A stretch of DNA of 50,711 nt, taken from positions 1 through 50,711 of IMG/VR virus record IMGVR_UViG_3300046460_000275. One strand, given 5' to 3'. Under the pieces are notes generated by a model. It had not been told where the DNA came from. It worked only from the letters and a program-made list of their open reading frames with translations, and ran no database searches. Shown here piece by piece: positions 1 through 6,567 of the stretch; position 1 is the first letter of the stretch; each line of letters starts with the position of its first letter. The position numbers were made by a program, and so were the translations under genes. The DNA comes from a virus.

Positions 1-1463
1 TCGTCTCGATGCCCGATGCCGGCGCCGTCGAGGCCGCGATCAAGGCTTGTCCCTTTGTCGTCGTCTCCGACATGTTCGCGGCGACCGATACCGCACGACA
101 TGCCGATGTGCTCCTGCCTTCGCTCGGCTGGGGCGAGAAGGACGGGACAGTCACCAATTCCGAGCGGCGCATCTCGCGCCAGAGACCGTTCCTGGCAGGC
201 GTGGAGGACGCGAAGCCGGACTGGTGGCAGATGACCGAGGTCGCGCGGCGCATGGGGTTCGCCGCCGCGTTCGACTATCGGTCATCTGCCGGAATCTTCG
301 CCGAACATGCGGCGCTCTCGGCGTTCGAGAATGACGGCGCGCGTGATTTCGACATCGGCGCGCATTCGGGAATCGGTGCCGCCGGGTATGATGCGCTGGC
401 CCCTTTCCAATGGCCGCAACCAACCGGAGAGACGTCCCCGACGCCCCGCTTTTTCGCCTCGGGGCGCTTCTATCATCCGGATGGCAAGGCCAGATTCATC
501 GCCGTCGACATGCCGGAAACGGAGCGGCGCGACGAGTGCTATCCCTTCACGCTCAACACCGGCCGCATTCGTGACCAATGGCACACGATGACCAGGACAG
601 GCAGAAGCGCTCGGCTGTCGGCGCATATCGCCGAGCCCTTCGCCGAAATCCATCCGAAGGATGCCGCCAAACTCGGTATCGCAAGCGCCGCGCTGGTGGA
701 GATCGAGAGCCCGCAAGGCCGCGCCGTCGTCCGGGCTCTGGTGACCGAGCGGCAGATGCCGGGCAATGTCTTTGCACCCATGCACTGGAATGACCAGTTT
801 GCGGCGGAAGCCCGGATCGACAAGCTTGTGCCTGATATCACCGACCCGCATTCCGGCCAGCCGGCGTCGAAGAATACCGCTGTCGCCGTCCGGCCCTATC
901 GTGCCAGCCATTATGGCTTCGCCGTCGTGGCCGATTGCCCGGGAGCACCGGAGGCAGCCTATTGGGCGCGCGCGCGGGTCGAGGGCGGTTGGCGTGTCGA
1001 GCTCGCCTTCGCCGAGGCGCCGCAGGACTGGTCTGCATGGTGCAGGAATGCCTTCGCGATACCTGAGGATGTCGAACCGCTCGGCTATGCCGACCGCCAC
1101 AGCGGCGACCTCCGCCTCGCTTTCTTCGATGGAGACAGGCTGCGTGCCGCGCTCTTCGTTGCGCAGCAGCCGGTTGCCGTCGCACGCAACTGGGCGGTCT
1201 CACAGCTTGCGGTCAGCCATGACGACCGACGCCAGCGACTGGCGCTGGTGGCCGGGCGCCCCGGCGGCGACAGGGCGGACCCCGGCGCAACGGTCTGCTC
1301 TTGCAATTCCATTGGCGTCAACCAGATCGTCGCCGCCATCCGCGGCGGCTGCCATGACGTCGCTGCCGTCGGCCGGGAAACTTCTGCCGGCACCAATTGC
1401 GGCTCATGCCGCGCCGAAATCGGCGGGATCATCGACGGGTGCCTCAGGGCGGCCGCTGAATAA
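1..1463 (+). CDS. nasA: assimilatory nitrate reductase large subunit, C-terminal part (partial)
   Basis: The 5' end lies outside the window; the reading frame is open from base 3 and stops at 1463. This is the cytoplasmic molybdopterin enzyme that reduces nitrate to nitrite for nitrogen assimilation. The visible part holds the molybdopterin oxidoreductase body (DMFAATDTARHADVLLPS, GEKDGTVTNSERRISRQRP) and the molydopterin-dinucleotide binding domain (NTGRIRDQWHTMTRTGRS). About 50 residues at the C terminus form a BFD-like [2Fe-2S] domain with the cysteine pattern C-x-C near the motif CSCNSIGVNQIV, then C-GSC. That extension is typical of NasA rather than of periplasmic NapA. No nitrite reductase or siroheme gene follows it here. 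Confidence 0.93.
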   Translation, partial: VSMPDAGAVEAAIKACPFVVVSDMFAATDTARHADVLLPSLGWGEKDGTVTNSERRISRQRPFLAGVEDAKPDWWQMTEVARRMGFAAAFDYRSSAGIFAEHAALSAFENDGARDFDIGAHSGIGAAGYDALAPFQWPQPTGETSPTPRFFASGRFYHPDGKARFIAVDMPETERRDECYPFTLNTGRIRDQWHTMTRTGRSARLSAHIAEPFAEIHPKDAAKLGIASAALVEIESPQGRAVVRALVTERQMPGNVFAPMHWNDQFAAEARIDKLVPDITDPHSGQPASKNTAVAVRPYRASHYGFAVVADCPGAPEAAYWARARVEGGWRVELAFAEAPQDWSAWCRNAFAIPEDVEPLGYADRHSGDLRLAFFDGDRLRAALFVAQQPVAVARNWAVSQLAVSHDDRRQRLALVAGRPGGDRADPGATVCSCNSIGVNQIVAAIRGGCHDVAAVGRETSAGTNCGSCRAEIGGIIDGCLRAAAE

Positions 1464-1863
1464 GCGATACCAAGGGGGAGGATACCGCTCTGCCAACTGT
1501 CTTGGATGAGGAGATGCAACGTCTGCATCTCCAAAGAGCTGTGGTAGAGTTCAAGCCCCATGGCCCGCGGTTTCGATCTGCTTCGGACGGTCGCGCATGA
1601 CGAAGATGAGGAATATGTCTGCGCCATAGTCCTCAGGTTGTTAATCTATTGGCGTCGGCCGGGCATGGATCTTCACGCGGCGCGCGATGCGAGCTGAAGC
1701 CCCTTGATGATGTAGCCGCCGCGGCGATCCTGGCCGCGAAGATGGCGGCCGGAACGCTTGGCATGCCCGGTATGCAGTCGCTCGGGCAGCGCGGTGCGAT
1801 GCCGGCGACCGCGGGCAAGAATGTCATGCCGGCGAGAGAGCCGGAGCGGGACGATTTGCTCGA
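1464..1863. other. intergenic stretch without a convincing gene
   Basis: About 400 bases between nasA and the RTX gene. Short open frames exist on both strands, but they are rich in Arg, Ala and Pro, overlap one another and have no clear ribosome binding site. The one distinct element is a perfect 9-bp stem with a 5-base loop at 1510-1532 (arms GGAGATGCA and TGCATCTCC). No T-tract follows, so it is at best a weak or factor-assisted terminator for nasA, or an RNA-stability hairpin. Confidence 0.4.
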
Positions 1864-2448
1864 CTAGACGAATTCGTAGTCGGGTGCGGTCAGAAGGCCG
1901 GGCATGATCATCCAGCCATTGTTGGCGCCGCCGCTGTACTCGAGGTACCATCCCATCGTGATGCTGCCATATTTTACTGGCTGGCTAATAGCAATGGACG
2001 TCCCTGCGGGAAGTTGAATTTTGTCGCCGGCAACACCCGCAACCTGTTCGAAGTCCGTAATCACGTCGACATTCGCCACACCTGGAACGGACTGCGCCCC
2101 TGGCATAAATTTGAAGATGTCGTCCCCTTCTCCGCCAGTCATGTAATCGCGGCCGGCACCGCCTATAACAGTGTCTTTACCCGCCCCGCCGCTTAGAACG
2201 TCATTGTCTTCTAGCCCGCTTAGCACATCGTTGCCGGCGCCACCGATCAAGTTATCGGCGCCACCGCCACCGGTGACATTGTCGTTGCCGATGCCGCCGT
2301 TGATCTCGTCGTCTCCACCGCCGCCGGTGATAATGTCGTTGCCGGCCGCCCCGAAGATAAAATCGTCGCCGCCAAGGCCAAAGATGGTGTCGTTGGACGA
2401 CTTTCCGAATAGGTTGTTGTCGTCGTTGTTGCCGCGGATTTTTGCCAT
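1864..2448 (-). CDS. small RTX (hemolysin-type calcium-binding repeat) protein
   Basis: A 194-residue protein. Residues about 5-110 consist of glycine-aspartate nonapeptide repeats (GGxGxD type, for example GGAGNDVLSG and GGEGDDIF), about eight in a row. Such repeats bind calcium as a parallel beta-roll after type I secretion. The C-terminal 80 residues (DVITDFEQVAG, then an aromatic-rich tail ending in YEFV) resemble the C-terminal secretion-signal region of type I substrates. There is no N-terminal signal peptide, as expected. The start is set by GGAGG seven bases upstream of the ATG. No ABC exporter or membrane-fusion gene is adjacent, so export would use a transporter encoded elsewhere. 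It has no catalytic domain; a surface or matrix role is inference. Confidence 0.85.
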   Translation of the reverse strand: MAKIRGNNDDNNLFGKSSNDTIFGLGGDDFIFGAAGNDIITGGGGDDEINGGIGNDNVTGGGGADNLIGGAGNDVLSGLEDNDVLSGGAGKDTVIGGAGRDYMTGGEGDDIFKFMPGAQSVPGVANVDVITDFEQVAGVAGDKIQLPAGTSIAISQPVKYGSITMGWYLEYSGGANNGWMIMPGLLTAPDYEFV

Positions 2449-2603
2449 TTCAAATCCTCCAATTCGGCTCGACCGAACGTGGTAAGCCTAACGTAAAGTA
2501 CCTGTCAAAAAGGCATTGCTAAAATAGCATCTGCCTGAGTCAACATGGAGTCAAACGACCCGCGCAAATGCATTTGCGCCTTGTCAAACCCAACAGGAAC
2601 CCC

Positions 2604-2729
2604 ATGAACAACAATTCCACGGCGCGGACCGCCGCGCAAAGGCTTGCCTATGGCCTCATCGCCCAGGACGTCCTCGCCGACACCATCGCAGACCGGCTGC
2701 CACTACGAAAATTTCGCACAACGCCGTAG
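2604..2729 (+). CDS. 41-residue orphan peptide, possibly a gene remnant
   Basis: A short frame beginning MNNNSTARTAAQRLAYGLIA, with AGGAA five bases before the ATG. The first 32 residues look like a soluble alpha-helical protein start, whereas the last ten (basic, no structure) look random. That suggests the 5' end of a longer gene that was cut or frameshifted. No family is recognised. The surrounding DNA between 2.5 and 3.9 kb shows other signs of decay. Confidence 0.3.
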   Translation: MNNNSTARTAAQRLAYGLIAQDVLADTIADRLPLRKFRTTP

Positions 2730-2794
2730 CTTAATGAACTTTGCCGAATACTCAGCGTTAAGAAGCTGAATTTAGCACGATGGGAGTAGATGCT

Positions 2795-2887
2795 ATGAGC
2801 CCATCGCAAGCGATGTTACTATCGTTGGAGCTCTCCGCCTTCGTATGGACTGGCCTAGTATATGGCCTCCTGTGGCTAATACAGTGA
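2795..2887 (+). CDS. 30-residue single-span membrane peptide, copy 1
   Basis: The frame encodes 30 residues with a central hydrophobic helix (LSLELSAFVWTGLVYGLLWL). GGAG stands seven or eight bases before the ATG. Its paralogue inside the prophage (35756-35848) has exactly the same length and matches in the motif FELS-x4-W-x-GLI/V-x-G-x-LWL. Two independent copies with the same length and a good ribosome site argue that this is a real gene despite its size. In both copies it converges on, and overlaps, a minus-strand gene for another small membrane protein. Function unknown. Confidence 0.55.
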   Translation: MSPSQAMLLSLELSAFVWTGLVYGLLWLIQ

Positions 2888-3085
2888 AGGCACGTCTATC
2901 AAGACGCCCAATCCTAATATGACAAGCCATCCTAGCAACAGTATCCAAACTGCAGTGAGCGCAAACACAACTGCGAAGTAAGCTTTGATCAATTTCCAGA
3001 TCTCCGTAGCCAATACAACACGCAAGGCAACGGATTGGTTCAAATCAGCAACTAATGCTGCGTTGTGTTCATGAGATGGCCGCAT
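2876..3085 (-). CDS. small membrane protein convergent with the 30-residue peptide, copy 1
   Basis: The frame is open from 3193, but the ATG at 3085 gives a more compact protein of 69 residues. One long hydrophobic segment (FAVVFALTAVWILLLGWLVI) follows a hydrophilic N terminus. The segment aligns with the minus-strand protein of the prophage copy (FAIAVGLTAAWMVLLAWLLV) along with the preceding Lys-Ala. The 3' ends of this gene and the plus-strand peptide overlap by 12 bases. The start is uncertain because no strong ribosome site is seen. Role unknown; see the finding on the paired module. Confidence 0.45.
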   Translation of the reverse strand: MRPSHEHNAALVADLNQSVALRVVLATEIWKLIKAYFAVVFALTAVWILLLGWLVILGLGVLIDVPSLY

Positions 3086-3300
3086 TGCGGCTCTCAACAC
3101 GGTCTGTCGTAGCTGGGATGGTGCCGGGCGGGTCTCTGCGGTGGAGTGGAATTCTGGGTCGAATTCGCCCGCCCGACTTCCGCAGAGTGCCATAAGCAGT
3201 TGCTAATTCAATGCGACATTGGCGGTATGCTTACCTCCTTTTGGCTGAACATACCCGACGCTGCCCACCGAGGCAGATTTTTCAATTTAGGAAAACTATG

Positions 3301-3842
3301 AACGCAGCATATTTCTCCCCGTTGTTTGGACCGTTATTTCAACCCCTAATGACGCCCAATTTGAGCGTCCGGATCGGCCTAACTTACGAGCCCGAGACCG
3401 AGGCCCTACTCGCCCGGTTTACGACTCCCCCGACCTCCGACCGCAAGTTTATCCGATCGTCCCCTCAAATTGGTACTGAGACTGGCGCCTACCAGAGTGG
3501 TAGCGGTACGCTGGTCAACATGGGTGGCGTCCATGGAATTCTCACGGCGGGCCATGTTTTTTGCGAGATCGAGCGCGACGGCCATTTCGTGATGCCCTCG
3601 GCAACTGGACCAGGTGACCGCGTAGATGCTCACAAGGTGGAAATCGAGCCAGGCGCCACATTATCAACTGGTCAGGCGAGGTCAGTCGTTTAGGACCTGA
3701 TATTGGTTTCACACGTCTGCCAAATGAAGTCAGAGACTGGGCGCTCCAAAACCTCGCATTCTATAATTACGCGGGGCAGACTAAGGCAAGATGGTGCAAA
3801 ATGCGGCAAACTACAGTGATCAATGCCACCATAATGCGTTGA
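3301..3842 (+). pseudogene. trypsin-like peptidase, frameshifted and truncated
   Basis: The first frame (3301 to about 3655) carries the N-terminal half of a chymotrypsin-fold protease, with GSGTLVNMGGVHGILTAGHV, in which TAGH is the catalytic histidine motif. Around 3650-3662 the homology shifts by one base. The other frame continues as NWSGEVSRLGPDIGFTRLP, where the aspartate of PDIGF is the expected second triad residue, and stops at 3842. The serine-containing third of the domain (GxSGG) is absent, so the gene is broken by both a frameshift and a 3' loss. It ends only about 45 bases before the tRNA. A sequencing error could explain the frameshift but not the missing C terminus. Confidence 0.6.
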
Positions 3843-3888
3843 TATGACGTAATATTTCGGAATTTTTGGTATGCCTACCTAAGGCTTC

Positions 3889-3978
3889 TGGCGGATGGGG
3901 TGGGATTCGAACCCACGGTACGGTTTCCCGCACGCCGGTTTTCAAGACCGGTTCCTTAAACCACTCGGACACCCATCC
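3889..3978 (-). tRNA. tRNA-Ser (anticodon UGA)
   Basis: Read on the minus strand, the acceptor arms GGATGGG and CCCATCC pair, followed by G and an encoded CCA. The anticodon stem CCGGT/ACCGG encloses the loop CTTGAAA (anticodon TGA). A long class II variable arm and a T arm with GGTTCGAATCC follow. The length of 90 bases is normal for tRNA-Ser. The 5' half of the gene (3940-3978) is part of the prophage attachment core, and everything upstream of it is now phage DNA, so its promoter must be supplied by the element. Confidence 0.95.
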
Positions 3979-3980
3979 AA
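3940..3980. repeat. attL core (41-bp direct repeat)
   Basis: Identical over 41 bases to 49338-49378. It begins at the 3' edge of the anticodon loop of tRNA-Ser (TTTCAAG on the plus strand) and extends to two bases beyond the tRNA 5' end. Flanking bases differ immediately outside on both sides. Host DNA with the tRNA 3' half lies to the left and phage DNA to the right. Confidence 0.92.
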
Positions 3981-4032
3981 GCATTTGAATTGGCTATGAA
4001 ATCTGCGTTTTCTGCTTCATTCAAAATCAGCG

Positions 4033-4052
4033 TTTGCTACCGATTTGCTACC
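4033..4052. promoter_or_regulatory. putative integrase arm-type sites, left arm
   Basis: Two direct copies of TTTGCTACC start at 4033 and 4044, eleven bases apart, between the att core and the integrase stop codon. The same word with the same 11-base spacing recurs next to attR at 49198-49217. Tyrosine integrases bind such arm sites with their N-terminal domain; the assignment here is inference from the symmetry. Confidence 0.65.
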
Positions 4053-4055
4053 AAT

Positions 4056-5210
4056 TCATTCGCGCGAGGTCTGTTTAGCAGCTTTGATAGCGGCGTCAAC
4101 TTGCTCTGCGGCGTTCGCCTGCATGCCGGGCATGACATGTGAATAGAGGTCCAGCGTAATGCCGACGGTGGAGTGACCGAGGCGCTCGCTGGCGATCTTC
4201 GGATGCACGCCCGCCGCCAGGAGTTGGGTTGCGTGGCTATGCCTAAGATCGTGGAACCGGATCTGGGGCAGGGTGGTCTTGCCGATCTGCCGTGTCCATT
4301 CGTGGGTGAGGGAAACTGGCTTCAGCGGGTTGCCATCGGCTTGCGCCACGACAAAAGAATCCTTGTCCGGTCTGAGACCAATTTTCAACTGCTCTTCAGC
4401 CTGGGCTGTCTTGTGTCGGCGCAGTTCCTCAAGTACCGTCGATGACAGCGACACGGTGCGCGCCTTTCCGGACTTCGTCTCCTTGTAGCGAACCTCTGTC
4501 CCTACCTGCTCGGCGCTCTCTGAGATCGACAAGGTTGCGGTCTTGAGATCGACGTGTCGCCAGCGCAAAGCGAGGATCTCGCCCCTCCGCAGGCCGCACA
4601 TTGAGGCCAGGAGGGCAGGTATGAGCATGCGGGTGGGCCGAAGCGCATCCAACATATCGGACGTCTCAGCGGCGCCATATGCGGTCATTGCCACGCGCTC
4701 CGTTTTCGGCGGCCTCGTGACAGCTACAGGGTTTTTCTTGAGAAGATCCCACTTCAGCGCCTGCTCCATGGCCGTCAGCATAACCCGCCGGCAATGGCCG
4801 ACCGTGCGCGGCGCGAGACCGCCTTTGCCGTCACGCCGGCCGCTTTCCAACAGCTTCGTCCAGCATCCGTCGATCTTGGCCGCGGTCAACTTGTTCAGCG
4901 TGATCGAGCCGATGACCGGTGCCACGTTCTTCAGCAGCAATTCCTCATAGCGGCTGTGGGTCTTGGGCGAGACGTTGGCCTTCTCATGCTTCAACCAAGC
5001 TTCGAAGAACTCGCGGACAGTCGTTTTAGATGGCTCAATGTAAGAGCCGCCATCCATCTCCGCGATGAGGCGGGCGCATTCGGTTTCCGCCTGGCGCTTC
5101 GTTCCTTTGAAAGTGTGCCACTTCCGGCGGCGCTTGCCATTTTCAGGGTTCGGAAGGTCGAGTACGATGGCCCAGGTGCCGGGCGAGCGTTCGGTGATGT
5201 GGCCTCTCAT
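4056..5210 (-). CDS. phage tyrosine recombinase (integrase)
   Basis: Catalyses site-specific recombination between attP and the tRNA-Ser attB. The protein has 384 residues, the usual length. It has an N-terminal arm-binding domain (about 1-60), a SAM-like core-binding domain (about 62-160, FFEAWLKHEKANVSPKTHSRY) and the catalytic domain (about 175-370). Catalytic residues are visible: R208 in CGLRRGEILALRW, a lysine near 246 in KETKSGK, H320 and R323 in HDLRHSHATQL, H346 in LGHSTVG and Y356 in LDLYSH. The start overlaps the stop of the upstream RHH gene by four bases, so the two are translationally coupled. A C-terminal segment (VDAAIKAAKQ) is nearly repeated beyond attR in a relict integrase. 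Confidence 0.97.
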   Translation of the reverse strand: MRGHITERSPGTWAIVLDLPNPENGKRRRKWHTFKGTKRQAETECARLIAEMDGGSYIEPSKTTVREFFEAWLKHEKANVSPKTHSRYEELLLKNVAPVIGSITLNKLTAAKIDGCWTKLLESGRRDGKGGLAPRTVGHCRRVMLTAMEQALKWDLLKKNPVAVTRPPKTERVAMTAYGAAETSDMLDALRPTRMLIPALLASMCGLRRGEILALRWRHVDLKTATLSISESAEQVGTEVRYKETKSGKARTVSLSSTVLEELRRHKTAQAEEQLKIGLRPDKDSFVVAQADGNPLKPVSLTHEWTRQIGKTTLPQIRFHDLRHSHATQLLAAGVHPKIASERLGHSTVGITLDLYSHVMPGMQANAAEQVDAAIKAAKQTSRE

Positions 5211-5725
5211 TTGCTCTTTTCCTTTCGTAACCGATCAACCTCGGCGCGCTCCATTTCAACCTGCATGCGATGCTTTGCTGCATCTCCAGCCTCTTGGTCC
5301 GCAGCATCAATTGCATCCCGCACGGTGGTTGCATGGACGACGGCATTCGTTTCATTTCCAAAATCACTGAATCTGTCATGTGCATCAAACACGCTGTGTT
5401 CGAGAGGGCCCATTGCATGGTGAATCATGGAATAAAATTCATAGGCATAGTATTCAATGTCTTTGGAATCTGGATGCCGATCGATAAGCACGCGCCATTG
5501 CTCATTGATGTGTGAAACCTGATCTGAGGCCCGATAGATGGCCTCCCCTAAGCCCTCCATATGCCGAAGACTCCTTAATCCGATCTGACATAAGCGGCGA
5601 ATTGCTTCTGACTTGGAAGCAATATGATTGGCGTGTTGCCACTCATTAATTGCCGTCAATTCGTCTTCAGTAATGACCATTTGGAGCCGCTTGCTATCGC
5701 TCTCGCCGAGTTTGGGCCGCGCCAT
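5207..5725 (-). CDS. ribbon-helix-helix-like protein coupled to the integrase
   Basis: The protein has 172 residues from the ATG at 5725, chosen because AGGAG precedes it with good spacing; an upstream in-frame extension looks non-coding. Residues 15-55 (LQMVITEDELTAINEW then SKSEAIRRLCQIGL) fit a ribbon-helix-helix DNA-binding fold: a short strand followed by two helices. The rest is alpha-helical and ends in a charged segment (MERAEVDRLRKEK). Its stop overlaps the integrase start. It faces the early operon across a 110-base region holding an inverted repeat, so it may act as autorepressor, integration control factor or directionality factor. The exact role is inference. Confidence 0.75.
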   Translation of the reverse strand: MARPKLGESDSKRLQMVITEDELTAINEWQHANHIASKSEAIRRLCQIGLRSLRHMEGLGEAIYRASDQVSHINEQWRVLIDRHPDSKDIEYYAYEFYSMIHHAMGPLEHSVFDAHDRFSDFGNETNAVVHATTVRDAIDAADQEAGDAAKHRMQVEMERAEVDRLRKEKSK

Positions 5726-5781
5726 TGGGTATAACTCCTTTTTTCTTGCCAAAAATACACACGAAACGTTGCGCGTCAATG

Positions 5782-5803
5782 AAAACCGGGATAGAACGGT
5801 TTT
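5782..5803. promoter_or_regulatory. inverted repeat in the divergent integrase/early control region
   Basis: Perfect 7-bp arms AAAACCG and CGGTTTT are separated by 8 bases, midway between the divergent starts at 5725 and 5836. A looser pair, ACACAC (about 5757-5762) and GTGTAA (about 5805-5811), brackets it. It suits an operator for the RHH or excisionase-like protein. It could instead be a weak hairpin, but no T-run follows the right arm beyond four bases. Confidence 0.5.
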
Positions 5804-5835
5804 ATGTGTAAGTTTGGCGTGAATGGAGCATGAAC

Positions 5836-6042
5836 ATGACTTTGGAAGAAGCATTAGCCCGGCCCACAATCCCCGTCCCAGATGCTGGGTCGGTCTTCTA
5901 CGGTATTGGGCGGAACGCGTCGTATGATGCGGCGAAGAAAGGCGACATTCCCACCGTGGAGATCGGCGGTCGTAAGATGGCCATCGTTTCGGCGATTGCC
6001 GTGAAGCTTGGGTTGAGAACCAGTTTCGGGGCAGGGGGCTGA
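5836..6042 (+). CDS. excisionase-like small DNA-binding protein
   Basis: The protein has 68 residues. Two in-frame ATGs exist (5830 and 5836); GGAG at 5825-5828 has the right distance only to 5836. The core (GIGRNASYDAAKKGDIPTVE then IGGRKMAIVSA) is the winged-helix pattern of excisionase/AlpA-type proteins: helix-turn-helix followed by a basic hairpin. It is the first gene of the rightward early operon and diverges from the integrase pair, which fits a role in excision or early control. Confidence 0.65.
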   Translation: MTLEEALARPTIPVPDAGSVFYGIGRNASYDAAKKGDIPTVEIGGRKMAIVSAIAVKLGLRTSFGAGG

Positions 6043-6046
6043 CGGG

Positions 6047-6307
6047 ATGGGGGATGAAAGCCTAACTGAAGCCCCTTCAAGGCAAGCTCGTTGGCGGGAA
6101 CGAAATCCCAAGAAACGCTGGTGCCATATGGCCCTCCAGAGCGCGCTCAATCGAGGTTTGATCGAACGCGGCACCTGCGAAGTCTGCGGTGACGCCGATA
6201 CTGACGGACACCACGACGATTACGACAGACCCATGGTGGTCCGCTGGCTTTGTCGCCTTCACCACAAGGAAGAGCATCACCGCCAGAAAGAGGAGTCCGC
6301 GTCATGA
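6047..6307 (+). CDS. small HNH-like zinc-binding phage protein
   Basis: The protein has 86 residues. It contains GTCEVCGDADTDGHHDDYDR and, near the C terminus, WLCRLHHKEEHH. The C-x2-C, followed by GHHDDYDRP and then C-x2-HH, is the metal-binding layout of a compact HNH or recombination-endonuclease-like fold widespread in phage early regions. It starts five bases after the excisionase-like gene and its end overlaps the next gene by four bases, so it is in the same operon. Nuclease activity is not proven by the motif. Confidence 0.7.
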   Translation: MGDESLTEAPSRQARWRERNPKKRWCHMALQSALNRGLIERGTCEVCGDADTDGHHDDYDRPMVVRWLCRLHHKEEHHRQKEESAS

Positions 6308-6567
6308 GCCGCGCTTCTCAATTGTCCGAACGTTCCGACAGTGTCGCGACGTCGCGACAAACCGTTGCGTCACGCGATGTAACGCATGTCACGCGTGACG
6401 GCGACGACCCTGTTACCCTCGCCGCCGTTTGGCTGGCTGAGCAGGATGGCACCATGGCCCGTCCGATCCCTACTCTTCAGCAGCGGTTCAACCTCACGGC
6501 GAAGCAAGCCTGTGACGCCTGCGCCCTAGCAGCGAGGATGCGGACTTTGCGGAGGGCGTTTGCGTGA
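6304..6567 (+). CDS. early-operon protein of unknown function
   Basis: The protein has 87 residues from the ATG at 6304, which overlaps the previous stop (ATGA). Residues 40-87 (DPVTLAAVWLAEQDG, then LQQRFNLTAKQACDACALAA) look helical and could form a small helix-turn-helix, as in proteins that precede phage initiators. The N terminus is polar and Ser/Thr-rich. It is coupled by overlap to the replication gene that follows. No family recognised with confidence. Confidence 0.6.
   Translation: MSRASQLSERSDSVATSRQTVASRDVTHVTRDGDDPVTLAAVWLAEQDGTMARPIPTLQQRFNLTAKQACDACALAARMRTLRRAFA

Noticed and set aside
1649-1867. Short frames on both strands between nasA and the RTX gene
   Set aside because: They overlap each other, lack ribosome sites and match no family pattern I recognise.
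5207-5869. Longer form of the RHH protein starting at 5869
   Set aside because: The first 48 residues are Cys/Ser/Phe-rich and cover the divergent control region; the ATG at 5725 has a well-spaced AGGAG.
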